NCBI GenBank assembly: GCA_020849765.1
Contig: JADLAY010000034.1
Span: forward strand, 62,001 to 126,000
Source: Anaerolineae bacterium
GTDB taxonomy: Bacteria > Chloroflexota > Anaerolineae > Aggregatilineales > Phototrophicaceae
Direction of reading: 5' to 3'
Length of the DNA: 64,000 bases
Positions within the stretch are counted from its first letter, which is position 1, and each line of letters starts with the position of its first letter. Both the position numbers and the translations under genes were made by a program. The notes below the pieces were generated by a model. That model was not told the origin of the DNA. It did not search any database and worked only from the letters and a program-made list of their open reading frames with translations. This document shows positions 51,353 to 59,288 of this stretch, piece by piece.

Positions 51353-52630
51353 CTACAACGTGACCAGCCCGTAGGCGGCGGCCAGAATCTGCACCGGATG
51401 CAGCGAGCGCGCACCGGTCGCATGCGTGATCTGCCAGCGGCAGGTCTCGCTGTCGCAGATAACGGGCTTATCGGTGCCCGCCGCGCGCACCTGGTCGAAC
51501 AGAGGCGTGCCCACGTCCATGCCGATCTGGTACTTCTCGACCTTGTAGCCGTAGGTGCCCGCGATGCCGCAGCAAGAGGCATCGGACAGGCGCACCTGCA
51601 AGCCAGGGATCAGATCGAACAGATCGAGCGCCGGTTGGCCGATGTTGTGCGCCTTCTGCTGACACGGCGCATGGTAGACCAGCGTGCCGCTGAGCGCATC
51701 GACGGACTTGAAATCCATGCGCAGTTCGCCGCGCTCGTGCAGCAGCAGCAGGAACTCGCTCAGATCGTAGACGTGGCGCGCGAGTAGATCGCGATCCGGG
51801 TGCTCGACGCGCAGGATCTCGCGATAGTCCGATTTCAGGCTGAGCGTGCACGAGGTCGAAGCACCGACGATCGGGATCTCCTCGCGGGCATACGGCGCCA
51901 GCCAATCGAGATTGCGTTTGGCGTAGCCGATCGCGGCGTCGAATTCGCCGTTCGATTGCATCGGCAGCCCGCAGCAGTTTTGCTTCGGCAGCACGACGTC
52001 ATAGCCGTTGTGCGCCAGCACGAGCACCGCCGCCTTGGAGACTTCAGTCTCGTAGTAATTGCCCGCGCAGGCGTGGAAGTAAGCGACCTTGCCTTTGACC
52101 GGCGCTGCCGCCTGCGGCTTGTGACGCGCGAACCAATCGCGGAAGGTCTGGAAGCGGAAGACCGGCAGCGGCGCATCGCGATGAATGCCGATGATCTTTT
52201 CGACGACGATGCGCGCCGGGCGGATGTTCGCCCCGAAATTGACCAGGGGCGCGAACCAGTGGCCGTATTTGCCCATCAGTTCCGAACGCCCCAGTGCGCG
52301 ATTGCGCAGCGGGATCTTGCCATCGTAGAGGCTGGCGCGCGCACGGGTGTTCATCTCCATGATCTTGACGCCGTGCGGGCAGACCATCGTGCACACACCG
52401 CAGCCGGAGCAGTAATCGACGCTCTTGTCCGGCGAGTCGTCGCCGCGTTCGCCGGTCATGCGGAAGCGCTGCGCCTGCGGCCCGACCGTCTTCGGGCCGG
52501 GAAACAACGACGTCACCGGCTCGACCGGGCAAGCTGACGTACAGATGTTGCACTTGACGCACAGATCCGAGGTGAACTCGACTTCGTGGTACCCCTCGTA
52601 CATCTCCAGCATGTGGAGTGATTCAGACAT
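51353..52630 (-). CDS. iron-sulfur heterodisulfide reductase/GlpC-like protein
   Basis: A 425-residue protein with two ferredoxin-type [4Fe-4S] motifs, CVKCNICTSACPV (about residue 24) and CSGCGVCTMVCPHGV (about 68). Two CCG domains follow, HACAGNYYETEV...QNCCGLP and YHAPCQQKAHN...DASCCGIAG, which in HdrB/HdrD and GlpC bind a non-cubane cluster. It transfers electrons between a flavoenzyme or thiol and the quinone pool. No flavoprotein partner such as GlpA is adjacent, so the donor is unknown. It overlaps the hydrolase gene by eight bases. Confidence 0.88.
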   Translation of the reverse strand: MSESLHMLEMYEGYHEVEFTSDLCVKCNICTSACPVEPVTSLFPGPKTVGPQAQRFRMTGERGDDSPDKSVDYCSGCGVCTMVCPHGVKIMEMNTRARASLYDGKIPLRNRALGRSELMGKYGHWFAPLVNFGANIRPARIVVEKIIGIHRDAPLPVFRFQTFRDWFARHKPQAAAPVKGKVAYFHACAGNYYETEVSKAAVLVLAHNGYDVVLPKQNCCGLPMQSNGEFDAAIGYAKRNLDWLAPYAREEIPIVGASTSCTLSLKSDYREILRVEHPDRDLLARHVYDLSEFLLLLHERGELRMDFKSVDALSGTLVYHAPCQQKAHNIGQPALDLFDLIPGLQVRLSDASCCGIAGTYGYKVEKYQIGMDVGTPLFDQVRAAGTDKPVICDSETCRWQITHATGARSLHPVQILAAAYGLVTL

Positions 52631-53393
52631 GCTCACCGCCCACCGTTTCGTTATGCACCGATCGAAGGAACGCACTCATCTCCCGCTTGAAGCCGTCCCA
52701 ATCCTCATCGTGGATCGGATGCCCGGTTTTGAACATGACCAGACGGCCCCTTGGGGTGCGATCGACGTAGTTCTGTCCGTATTCTTGCGGGTTGAGGGTA
52801 TCGCGCTCGCCCAGCATGAGCAGGACCGGCGCATCAATCGAAGGCGCGAGGCTGAGGCTGACGTCGCCCCCGGAATCGATCATGTATTTCACGGCGTGCA
52901 CCCAGGCCAGCGCAAAAGCGTCCGGGTCGGCGATGCCGTGCAGAGTCTTGTCCTCAGCCGTCATCCAGGTGGCCGGGTAGAGGCGCTGCGCAACCGGGCG
53001 CATGGCCGGGCCGAAATAGCCGACCGCACCCCAGGCAATGACCGATTTGAAGCGATCCGGTGCCAGCCCGGCGGCGCTGAGCGCGGTTTCGCCGCCATCC
53101 GAAAAGCCGATGATGTGCGCCTGCTCGATGCCGAGCGCATCCATGAATGCCAGCACATCGCGCGCATCGCGATGGTAGAAATCGACCGGGAAGTCACGCG
53201 GCTTGGGCGTCGATTGGCCGTAGCCCCGGAGCGTTGGCCCTAACACGCGATAGTCCGCACTCAAATGATCCATCACGTGGGAAAGATGCTTACGCGCCGT
53301 CCCCAACATCCCATGCAGCGCAATCAATGGCTCGCCCTGCCCAACATCCTCATAGTGCAGGCGCGCCCCGGTCGTAATTTCCACAAATGGCAT
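52623..53393 (-). CDS. alpha/beta-fold hydrolase
   Basis: A 256-residue alpha/beta hydrolase. ALHGMLGTARKHLSHV is the oxyanion region. HIIGFSDGGETALSAAG has the nucleophile Ser in GFSDG, MLGERDTLN the Asp and TGHPIHDED the His. The family includes esterases and C-C hydrolases. It opens the coupled operon and has its own promoter about 40 bases upstream. Ribosome site is weak. It may release the acid that the CoA-transferase activates. Confidence 0.85.
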   Translation of the reverse strand: MPFVEITTGARLHYEDVGQGEPLIALHGMLGTARKHLSHVMDHLSADYRVLGPTLRGYGQSTPKPRDFPVDFYHRDARDVLAFMDALGIEQAHIIGFSDGGETALSAAGLAPDRFKSVIAWGAVGYFGPAMRPVAQRLYPATWMTAEDKTLHGIADPDAFALAWVHAVKYMIDSGGDVSLSLAPSIDAPVLLMLGERDTLNPQEYGQNYVDRTPRGRLVMFKTGHPIHDEDWDGFKREMSAFLRSVHNETVGGEHV

Positions 53394-53430
53394 AATGGAT
53401 ACTCATCTTCAGTTGTCAACGACGGGCTAG

Positions 53431-53459
53431 ATTGTAATCCGCGCAGCCTGCGACGGCAA
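53431..53459 (-). promoter_or_regulatory. promoter of the hydrolase/Fe-S/CoA-transferase operon
   Basis: On the minus strand TTGCCG (53454-53459), a 17-base spacer and TACAAT (53431-53436), giving a leader of about 30 bases before the hydrolase start. Confidence 0.55.
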
Positions 53460-53491
53460 CGCGTTTCGACACATCGCCGCCATTGAATTAC

Positions 53492-54496
53492 TCACGTTTG
53501 CGCGTCTGGCACAGGCGGCGCTGGCTCGGCTGTGCGCGTGACTTCGCCGAGTGAGACGCCCAGCGCGACCAGGCCGAGCACGCCCATGGCGCTGTAGCCG
53601 ATGAACGTCAGCACGTGATAGAGCACCCCAAGCGAGAGCGCGTCGGTCTCCGTCAGGCCCAGCGCCGTCCCGCCCGCGAGCGCCGCCGCCTGGAACGGGC
53701 CGATCGAGGCGATGGTCACGGGGATGGCGATGCTGAAGGCGATCAGCGACACACTGAGCAGCGCATTAAGGATCAGATCGACGTCCTGGATTTGCAGCGC
53801 GCGCTGCGCCGAATAGTAGCCGGAGAACGAGAATATCCACGCGATCAACGTCCAGCCGATCACGTGCAGGGCGCGCTTCCAATGAGTCAGCGGCTCCAGA
53901 CCGGCCAGGATGTCGTTGAGGAAGCGGCGCAGCGGCAGACGACTCAAGACAGGGATGCGCTTCTCGCCCCAGTCGAGCAGACGCCGCGCTCCGCTCGGAT
54001 AGCGCGCAAAAACGATCAGGACGGTGAAGCCCACGAAAGCGCCGATGCCGAACAGGGTCGCTGCCTGGCTGGCGATCTCGGGTGCTTGCGGCGCGCGCGC
54101 CAGCGCAAACGAGAGCACGATGATGACGAACACAGTGTCGATCAGGCGCTCGACCAGGACACTGGTCGCGGCAGTCATGAAGGGCACCCCGTAACGGGCC
54201 GCCAGCGCCGTCCGCGCGACCTCGCCCAGGCGCAGGGGCAGGAAGTTCAGCATGAACATGATGTTGGAAGCGTGGAAGGTGCGCCAGAATGAGAGCCGCC
54301 AGCCCAGCAGGCCCTGCCAGCGCACCGCCCGTGCCCACAAGCCGAGCACGACCATCAACAGGCAGACGGCGATCCACAAGAAGTCGACGTTGGCGATGCG
54401 CTCGCCGATGTCCGCCAGCGGCACATTGCGCACGGCCAGCGCAAGGATGCCGGCACTCACCAGAACACTGACCGCGATAAAGAGCAGCCGTCTCAT
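53492..54496 (-). CDS. lysylphosphatidylglycerol synthase TM-region/UPF0104 flippase-like protein
   Basis: A 334-residue membrane protein with about eight hydrophobic helices. RWQGLLGWRLSFWRTFHASN followed by FMLNFLPLRLGEVARTALAA is the family's conserved loop (W, N and the PxRxGE). LVERLIDTVFVIIVL and the later GPFQAAALAGGTALGL are also typical. The family includes the membrane half of MprF and many proteins that may move lipids or glycolipids. The aminoacyl-transfer domain is absent, so lipid flipping is the best guess. Confidence 0.82.
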   Translation of the reverse strand: MRRLLFIAVSVLVSAGILALAVRNVPLADIGERIANVDFLWIAVCLLMVVLGLWARAVRWQGLLGWRLSFWRTFHASNIMFMLNFLPLRLGEVARTALAARYGVPFMTAATSVLVERLIDTVFVIIVLSFALARAPQAPEIASQAATLFGIGAFVGFTVLIVFARYPSGARRLLDWGEKRIPVLSRLPLRRFLNDILAGLEPLTHWKRALHVIGWTLIAWIFSFSGYYSAQRALQIQDVDLILNALLSVSLIAFSIAIPVTIASIGPFQAAALAGGTALGLTETDALSLGVLYHVLTFIGYSAMGVLGLVALGVSLGEVTRTAEPAPPVPDAQT

Positions 54497-54653
54497 AAGG
54501 ACACCTTACCTGGATGGTTGACGCGGCAATTGTAGCGCAAAGCCAACCCGTCTACGGGCACGAACACAGCCCACGCTCAGCAACCCGTAACCTGGACGTA
54601 ACCTGGGCCGGCTTTGATGGGAAGGTGTACTCGCGATGACTTGTGGAGGTTTT

Positions 54654-55298
54654 ATGCGTAAGCACTTTGCCTTGATGATGGGCCTTTTCCTGTTCGCCGT
54701 GAGCGCGTGCGCCACTGCCGCGACACCCACGCCGACCGCCGCACCCACCGAACCACCCGCCGTCCAGGAGCCGACCTCAGAGGCGGGAATGGACTCCACA
54801 GACGCGATGGCCGAGTCATCAGACGAGAGTGCGAATGCGTCCATGGCGGATGTCGCCGACGCGCCAGCCTGGCAAACGCTGCCTCTGGTCAACGCGCGCA
54901 CGGGCGAGACCTTCACGCTGGCCGATTTCCGCGGCAAGACCGTCCTCGTCCGCGCGATCGCCGAATGGTGCACCAATTGTCGTGCAGGCCAGCGCGTCTG
55001 GCGCGACGAGGTGATGCCACAGGTGAATAACGATCAGGTCGTCTTCATCACGCTCGACAGCGAAACCAACAACACTGCCGAAAGCCTGGCCGCCTATGCC
55101 GAAAACTACCAGTTCCCCTGGTTATTCGCCGTTATGACGCCGGAATTCCAGCAGGCTGCGACCGCGGCGTTCGGCAATGTCATCAACGCACCGCCGTCGG
55201 AGCCGCAGTGGGTGATCCGCCCGGACGGCTCGTTCACGGGCATTCTGACCGATCGCTCGGCGCAGAGCTTGATCAACGTGATCAACGTCTCCGCCTGA
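54654..55298 (+). CDS. TlpA-like thioredoxin-fold lipoprotein
   Basis: A 214-residue lipoprotein with lipobox VSAC. A Thr/Pro/Ala/Ser-rich linker (about residues 18-70) is followed by a thioredoxin-fold domain. The active site is AEWCTNCRAGQ, a CxxC in the usual position after the first strand. The conserved cis-Pro region is less clear. GGAGG precedes the ATG at 54654. It is 35 bp upstream of a CcdA-type membrane protein, so it probably receives electrons across the membrane and reduces extracytoplasmic thiols, as ResA or TlpA do. Confidence 0.85.
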   Translation: MRKHFALMMGLFLFAVSACATAATPTPTAAPTEPPAVQEPTSEAGMDSTDAMAESSDESANASMADVADAPAWQTLPLVNARTGETFTLADFRGKTVLVRAIAEWCTNCRAGQRVWRDEVMPQVNNDQVVFITLDSETNNTAESLAAYAENYQFPWLFAVMTPEFQQAATAAFGNVINAPPSEPQWVIRPDGSFTGILTDRSAQSLINVINVSA

Positions 55299-55333
55299 GC
55301 CGTGCACGAACTGACATCACCCATGGAGGCACA

Positions 55334-56005
55334 ATGGCGCAGTTGATCCCCGGCTTTCTGGCGGGCAATGCCGCAATTCTGACCAATGTCTGCCTGCTGC
55401 CGCTCTACCCCGGCTTGATCGCGTTTCTGGCGGGCAACGCGCAGAACGAGCGCGCGCAGCGAGCCAGCGCGTGGCTCGGTCTGCTGGTGCTGGCGGGCGT
55501 GCTCACGCTCATGTTCGTCGTCGCGCTGCTTCTCTACCTGGCAAGCCAGACCTACGGCAGCATCCTGCCCACCCTGCTGCCGCTGATCTATGGCCTGGTG
55601 ATCGTGATGGGCGTGCTGATGCTGCTCGGCATGAATCCGTTCGCGCGCCTCTCGGTCGCCCAATCGCCCACGCTGCGCAATCCGTACGTCAATGCCTACG
55701 TCTACGGCTTGCTGCTCGGCCCGATGACGCTGCCGTGCACCGGCCCGGTCATCGCTTCGGCCTTCACGCTCGGCGCAGTCGCCGGGGCGGGCGCGTTCGC
55801 CGATCAGGCGTTGTTCTTTCTGGCCTTCGGGCTTGGGTTTGGCTGGCCGCTGGTGCTGCTGCCGCTGGTCGCGCGCGGGCTGCAGCGGCAGTTCACGAGC
55901 TGGATGACGCGCAACCACCTGCTGCTGACGCGTGCCGCCGGGTTGCTTCTGATCGCGATCGGCATCTACGGCTACGGTGCGGAAGTCCTCGGCGTGTTTG
56001 CCTAG
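55334..56005 (+). CDS. CcdA/DsbD-type transmembrane electron carrier
   Basis: A 223-residue membrane protein with six helices. NVCLLPLYPGLIAFLAG (helix 1) and GPMTLPCTGPVIASAF (helix 4) hold the conserved Cys-Pro pairs of CcdA that pass electrons through the membrane. GGAGG lies before the ATG. With the TlpA lipoprotein it forms a complete two-gene thiol relay. No cytochrome c assembly genes are adjacent, so its final target may be other exported thiol proteins. The stop shares CTAG with the convergent gene. Confidence 0.87.
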   Translation: MAQLIPGFLAGNAAILTNVCLLPLYPGLIAFLAGNAQNERAQRASAWLGLLVLAGVLTLMFVVALLLYLASQTYGSILPTLLPLIYGLVIVMGVLMLLGMNPFARLSVAQSPTLRNPYVNAYVYGLLLGPMTLPCTGPVIASAFTLGAVAGAGAFADQALFFLAFGLGFGWPLVLLPLVARGLQRQFTSWMTRNHLLLTRAAGLLLIAIGIYGYGAEVLGVFA

Positions 56006-57495
56006 CGCCGTTTTGCCTTGAGCGTCTTGCCCAGCGCCACGGTGCCGGTCTGCCCGTTGACGAGCGCCGGACGAACGTCACCATCGCGCTCCTTGAGCGT
56101 GACCGAGTAAACCGGCAGCAAGAGCAGGCTAAACGTCATACTCTGGACGCTCGTGCTCACGCTGACGGCCTTATCGTCGTCATAAGAGACCGAGCGATGC
56201 TTCTCGCGCATCGTCTGCGAGGCTTCGCCGCGCGCGCTCAATGAGGCGGCATCGAAATCGACGTCGTAAAGCGCCGCCGGGTAACGGGCGAGCAGTTGCG
56301 GATCGTAGGAGACGACGGCGCCGAAAGCATAGTCCGCGATCTGGCGCGACATCTTCTTGGGCAGCGGTTTCAGCCCCGGTATCGCCAGGTGGAAGATCGC
56401 GTCGGTAAAGCGTTCCTCGCGCGTCGAAACCGGGAGGGCCAGCGCAGTACCAAAGCCCTGCTGCAGCTCGGAGGTCACGACGCGGCGGATGTCGACGGTG
56501 ACGTCGAAGACCCAGAAGGGCACGAACGTACCTTCGACCACACCGCTCTTGACTCGGTTGTCGTCAAACAACCCGGCCAGCTTTTCGAGCGGCGCGTTCA
56601 GCGCGCGCTTGATCGCCTCGACGGCATCGCGTTCGGTCAGCCGGAACGGGATCACACCGTCAGGCCGGATGAACGATCCCGCTGCATCCTGCTGAATCAC
56701 GTGCGTGCTGCCGCAGAAGGGACAGGCCGTCGACAGCGTCGTCGCCGGGATTGTGCGTTCCGCGCCACAGCGATTGCAGTGCAGCAAACGCTCGCTGATG
56801 ATCCAGCGCTCCGGCTGCGCCTTGCGCGAGATCAGCGCCATACCGAGCGCACGCGCGCCGATCTCGCGCCGGGCTTCTGGCTCGATCTCATGGCCGCAGA
56901 AGCGGCAGACGGCTTGCCCGGTCTCCTCGTCGACGGTCATATGTCCGCCACAGACCGAGCACAAGAGCGCCTGCGTCCGCGTTTTGACCGGCTGCTCCGC
57001 ACGGTGCACAGTCGGCATCTGATCGCCCGCGGCGCGCGCTGCCTCTTCCGGCGTCAGATCGCCGTTGACGAGCATCCACAGGCGCAGAGCTTCGGCGTTG
57101 CCCGGCGCGTAGGCGATGACCGCGCTCAGATGCTCGCGCTGGCGCTTGGGGTCGTCACTGGCGCGCGCAATCGCCAGGTGGGCATCGACAAAATCCGGCT
57201 GGATGGCAAGCGCATCTTCGAAATAGTCGATTGCCTGGGTCAGCTCACCGCGATCGAGGCTGCTCACGCCGCTGTAATAGAGTGAGCGCGCACGGGGCGT
57301 CAGCGCTCCAGTGAACATCAGATCGCGCTGGGGCGGCAGAATCGGCGACAGAGTCTTTTCGTTCGGCACTTGAGGAGCAACCTCTTCCAACGCCGTAACG
57401 CCGGGGATAAAGTCACATTGCTCACAGCGCACCAGGCCGACGCGGCTGCTGGAAGTCAATGGCGCGCCACAGCGCGGGCAAGTTGAAACGGACAT
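56002..57495 (-). CDS. multi-zinc-ribbon protein with TPR-like segment
   Basis: A 497-residue soluble protein with three zinc ribbons: CPRCG...CEQC near the N-terminus, CSVCGG...CRFCG (about residue 180) and CNRCG...CPFCG (about 245). Between the first and second is a TPR-like helical region (LYYSGVSSLDRGELTQAIDY, then FEDALAIQPDFVDAHLAIAR). The C-terminal half is a beta-rich domain I do not recognise. Similar ribbon-rich proteins are often misnamed as helicases; no helicase motif is present. A role in protein or nucleic-acid binding is plausible. Confidence 0.7.
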   Translation of the reverse strand: MSVSTCPRCGAPLTSSSRVGLVRCEQCDFIPGVTALEEVAPQVPNEKTLSPILPPQRDLMFTGALTPRARSLYYSGVSSLDRGELTQAIDYFEDALAIQPDFVDAHLAIARASDDPKRQREHLSAVIAYAPGNAEALRLWMLVNGDLTPEEAARAAGDQMPTVHRAEQPVKTRTQALLCSVCGGHMTVDEETGQAVCRFCGHEIEPEARREIGARALGMALISRKAQPERWIISERLLHCNRCGAERTIPATTLSTACPFCGSTHVIQQDAAGSFIRPDGVIPFRLTERDAVEAIKRALNAPLEKLAGLFDDNRVKSGVVEGTFVPFWVFDVTVDIRRVVTSELQQGFGTALALPVSTREERFTDAIFHLAIPGLKPLPKKMSRQIADYAFGAVVSYDPQLLARYPAALYDVDFDAASLSARGEASQTMREKHRSVSYDDDKAVSVSTSVQSMTFSLLLLPVYSVTLKERDGDVRPALVNGQTGTVALGKTLKAKRR

Positions 57496-57579
57496 ACAGC
57501 CTCCAGACGACGATCAGACGCCAGCCTTGAGTCTACTGCCGTGCCGGGCCTACGATCCTTCAGCTTGGCTAGAGTCAGG

Positions 57580-58050
57580 CTAACGCTCGATCATCTTTGG
57601 CAACAGACTCTCCATCAATGCCGCCGTTTCGTCGATAGATTGGAAATCGTCGGCATAGGAGAGGATGTTCAGCTGCGGGTCGAAACTCCAGAAGCCGGCC
57701 GTGTCATACAGGTAACGAATGTAGGTGTAGACGATGCCGAGCACGACACGCAGCAGCGTATCGACGGTGTAAGGGAAGAAGATGATGACCCCGCGGTCGT
57801 GGATATAGAGCGAGAGATCGACCTGGGGCATCGGGAAGCGCAGCTCGACATCCTGCCCGCGCCCCGGCGACGCGATCAAGCTCGGATCGAGCTTGAGCAG
57901 CAGGCGAGCGAGCGCGCGTGGATTCAGCTTGCGCACCGGCCAATGAGGTTCGGGCACGTTCTCGGTTTGTCCATGGCGGAACAGCCATTCCATCATGCGC
58001 GGCGTCAGGCGGCCCGTCTTTGGCACGTAGAGATGGATCTCATATCGCAT
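57580..58050 (-). CDS. hypothetical protein
   Basis: A 156-residue protein of unknown family. The sequence is mixed alpha/beta with aromatic strands (RYEIHLYVPKTGRLTPRMME, VDLSLYIHDRGVIIFFPYT) and one mildly hydrophobic segment (LLRVVLGIVYTYIRYLY). No catalytic motif is visible. It lies 84 bp upstream of nothing on its strand other than the zinc-ribbon gene's promoter side and seems to stand alone. Confidence 0.55.
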   Translation of the reverse strand: MRYEIHLYVPKTGRLTPRMMEWLFRHGQTENVPEPHWPVRKLNPRALARLLLKLDPSLIASPGRGQDVELRFPMPQVDLSLYIHDRGVIIFFPYTVDTLLRVVLGIVYTYIRYLYDTAGFWSFDPQLNILSYADDFQSIDETAALMESLLPKMIER

Positions 58051-58177
58051 GGAAGATGGCGATGTCCCTATGGCTCGCGTCTGTGCAAGATAGGCGCATT
58101 ATACAGCACGTTCACCGGGCCATGCGTGAACGAAAACGGGCCGCTCGTGGCGCGAGCGGCCCACGTGACCATATCCG

Positions 58178-59041
58178 CTATTCGACGTTCGCCTCGTGCA
58201 CGACCAGGTTGTCGAAGCCGACGCGCACGCCGAGCCGGTCGGCTGAACTGGCGACCAGCCCGATCTGACCACTGCTGTATTGGTCGTCAATCGCTTCGGC
58301 AACCAGCTTATCGTTGACGTAGAGCGCCAGATAGTCCCCGACGCAGACGGCACGCAGTTTGTTGGCCGCGGGCGGCAGATTGATCGCATCCGACGTTGCC
58401 CAATCGACCAGCGGCTGCAGACTGCGCCCGCTGGAGCGGAAGATCCCGTAAGCACCCGACCCCTGGATCAGGAACAGGTAGCCATCGCCGTCGGTCACGT
58501 TCGGGATTGCGGTGGGCGCCCCGGTCTCTGTCGCCTCAGGCGCTGGCGTGGCTTCCTCGGTCGCGGTGGCAGTGGCTGCAGGCGTTTCCGCGTCCTCTAC
58601 AGTCGCTTCTGCCTCGGCTTCGGCTTCGGTCGCTTCGGCTTCAGGCGTCGCCGTTTGATCGCCTTCCATCATGCTCACGAGCTCCGGATCGGGCGTCTGC
58701 GGCTGGCCGACCGTCCCGCGGACGCGGCACATGATGCCAAACGCATTGCCGTCGGTCTCGGTCTCCTGCTGCACGTCGACGTCGATCATGACGTCGCCCA
58801 GGGTATCGCCCCACTGCCCCCACCAGAGTTCACGATCGCCACGATCGATGCTGATTTCATAGATGCCGTTGCTGATACGAAGCACAGCGCCGGGGAGCAC
58901 GCCCTCTTCGAAGGTTTGCGCACGAGCGAAATCGTACACGGCAAGTTCATCACCCTGAGACACTTTCCGAAGCGGGCCGCTCGGCTGGCAAGCGGCCAGA
59001 AGCATGAACGAAAGCAGCAGCGCTACCTGTAATCCCTTCAT
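58178..59041 (-). CDS. lipoprotein with domain split by acidic linker
   Basis: A 287-residue lipoprotein (lipobox LLAAC). Residues 45-125 and 190-287 read as two halves of one beta-sandwich domain of the LamG/DUF1080-like kind (GIYEISIDRG, GDVMIDVDVQ, then YLFLIQGSGAYGIFRS, LALYVNDKLVAEAIDD, VRVGFDNLVVHE). An Ala/Glu/Thr-rich linker of about 60 residues is inserted between them. Such a split is unusual; it may put a flexible loop on the surface of the folded domain. Role unknown, probably carbohydrate binding. Confidence 0.65.
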   Translation of the reverse strand: MKGLQVALLLSFMLLAACQPSGPLRKVSQGDELAVYDFARAQTFEEGVLPGAVLRISNGIYEISIDRGDRELWWGQWGDTLGDVMIDVDVQQETETDGNAFGIMCRVRGTVGQPQTPDPELVSMMEGDQTATPEAEATEAEAEAEATVEDAETPAATATATEEATPAPEATETGAPTAIPNVTDGDGYLFLIQGSGAYGIFRSSGRSLQPLVDWATSDAINLPPAANKLRAVCVGDYLALYVNDKLVAEAIDDQYSSGQIGLVASSADRLGVRVGFDNLVVHEANVE

Positions 59042-59243
59042 CCGATCGTTCCCTTCGCGTTGCGCAATTGAAAGATAGACGCACTCACAGTCTCATGCTT
59101 AGTGTAGCGCGCCGTGATGAGTGCTCGTTTAAGACGTCGCCCCCTACCATGATGGCACTACCTGCGCCAGGAGACAAACGTTCAATTTCACCGGAATCGG
59201 GGCCGATTCTTGCGTCGCTATGTGCAAACCCTCGGTTGGGAAT

Positions 59244-59257
59244 CATGCTACAATCGA
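59244..59257 (+). promoter_or_regulatory. extended -10 promoter of protease gene
   Basis: CATGCTACAATCGA, identical over 14 bases to the element before the LysM gene at 45865, with the extended -10 TGCTACAAT about 35 bases before the start codon. Confidence 0.5.
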
Positions 59258-59288
59258 CATCGGCGCGAAAATCCAAGGATGATGACTT

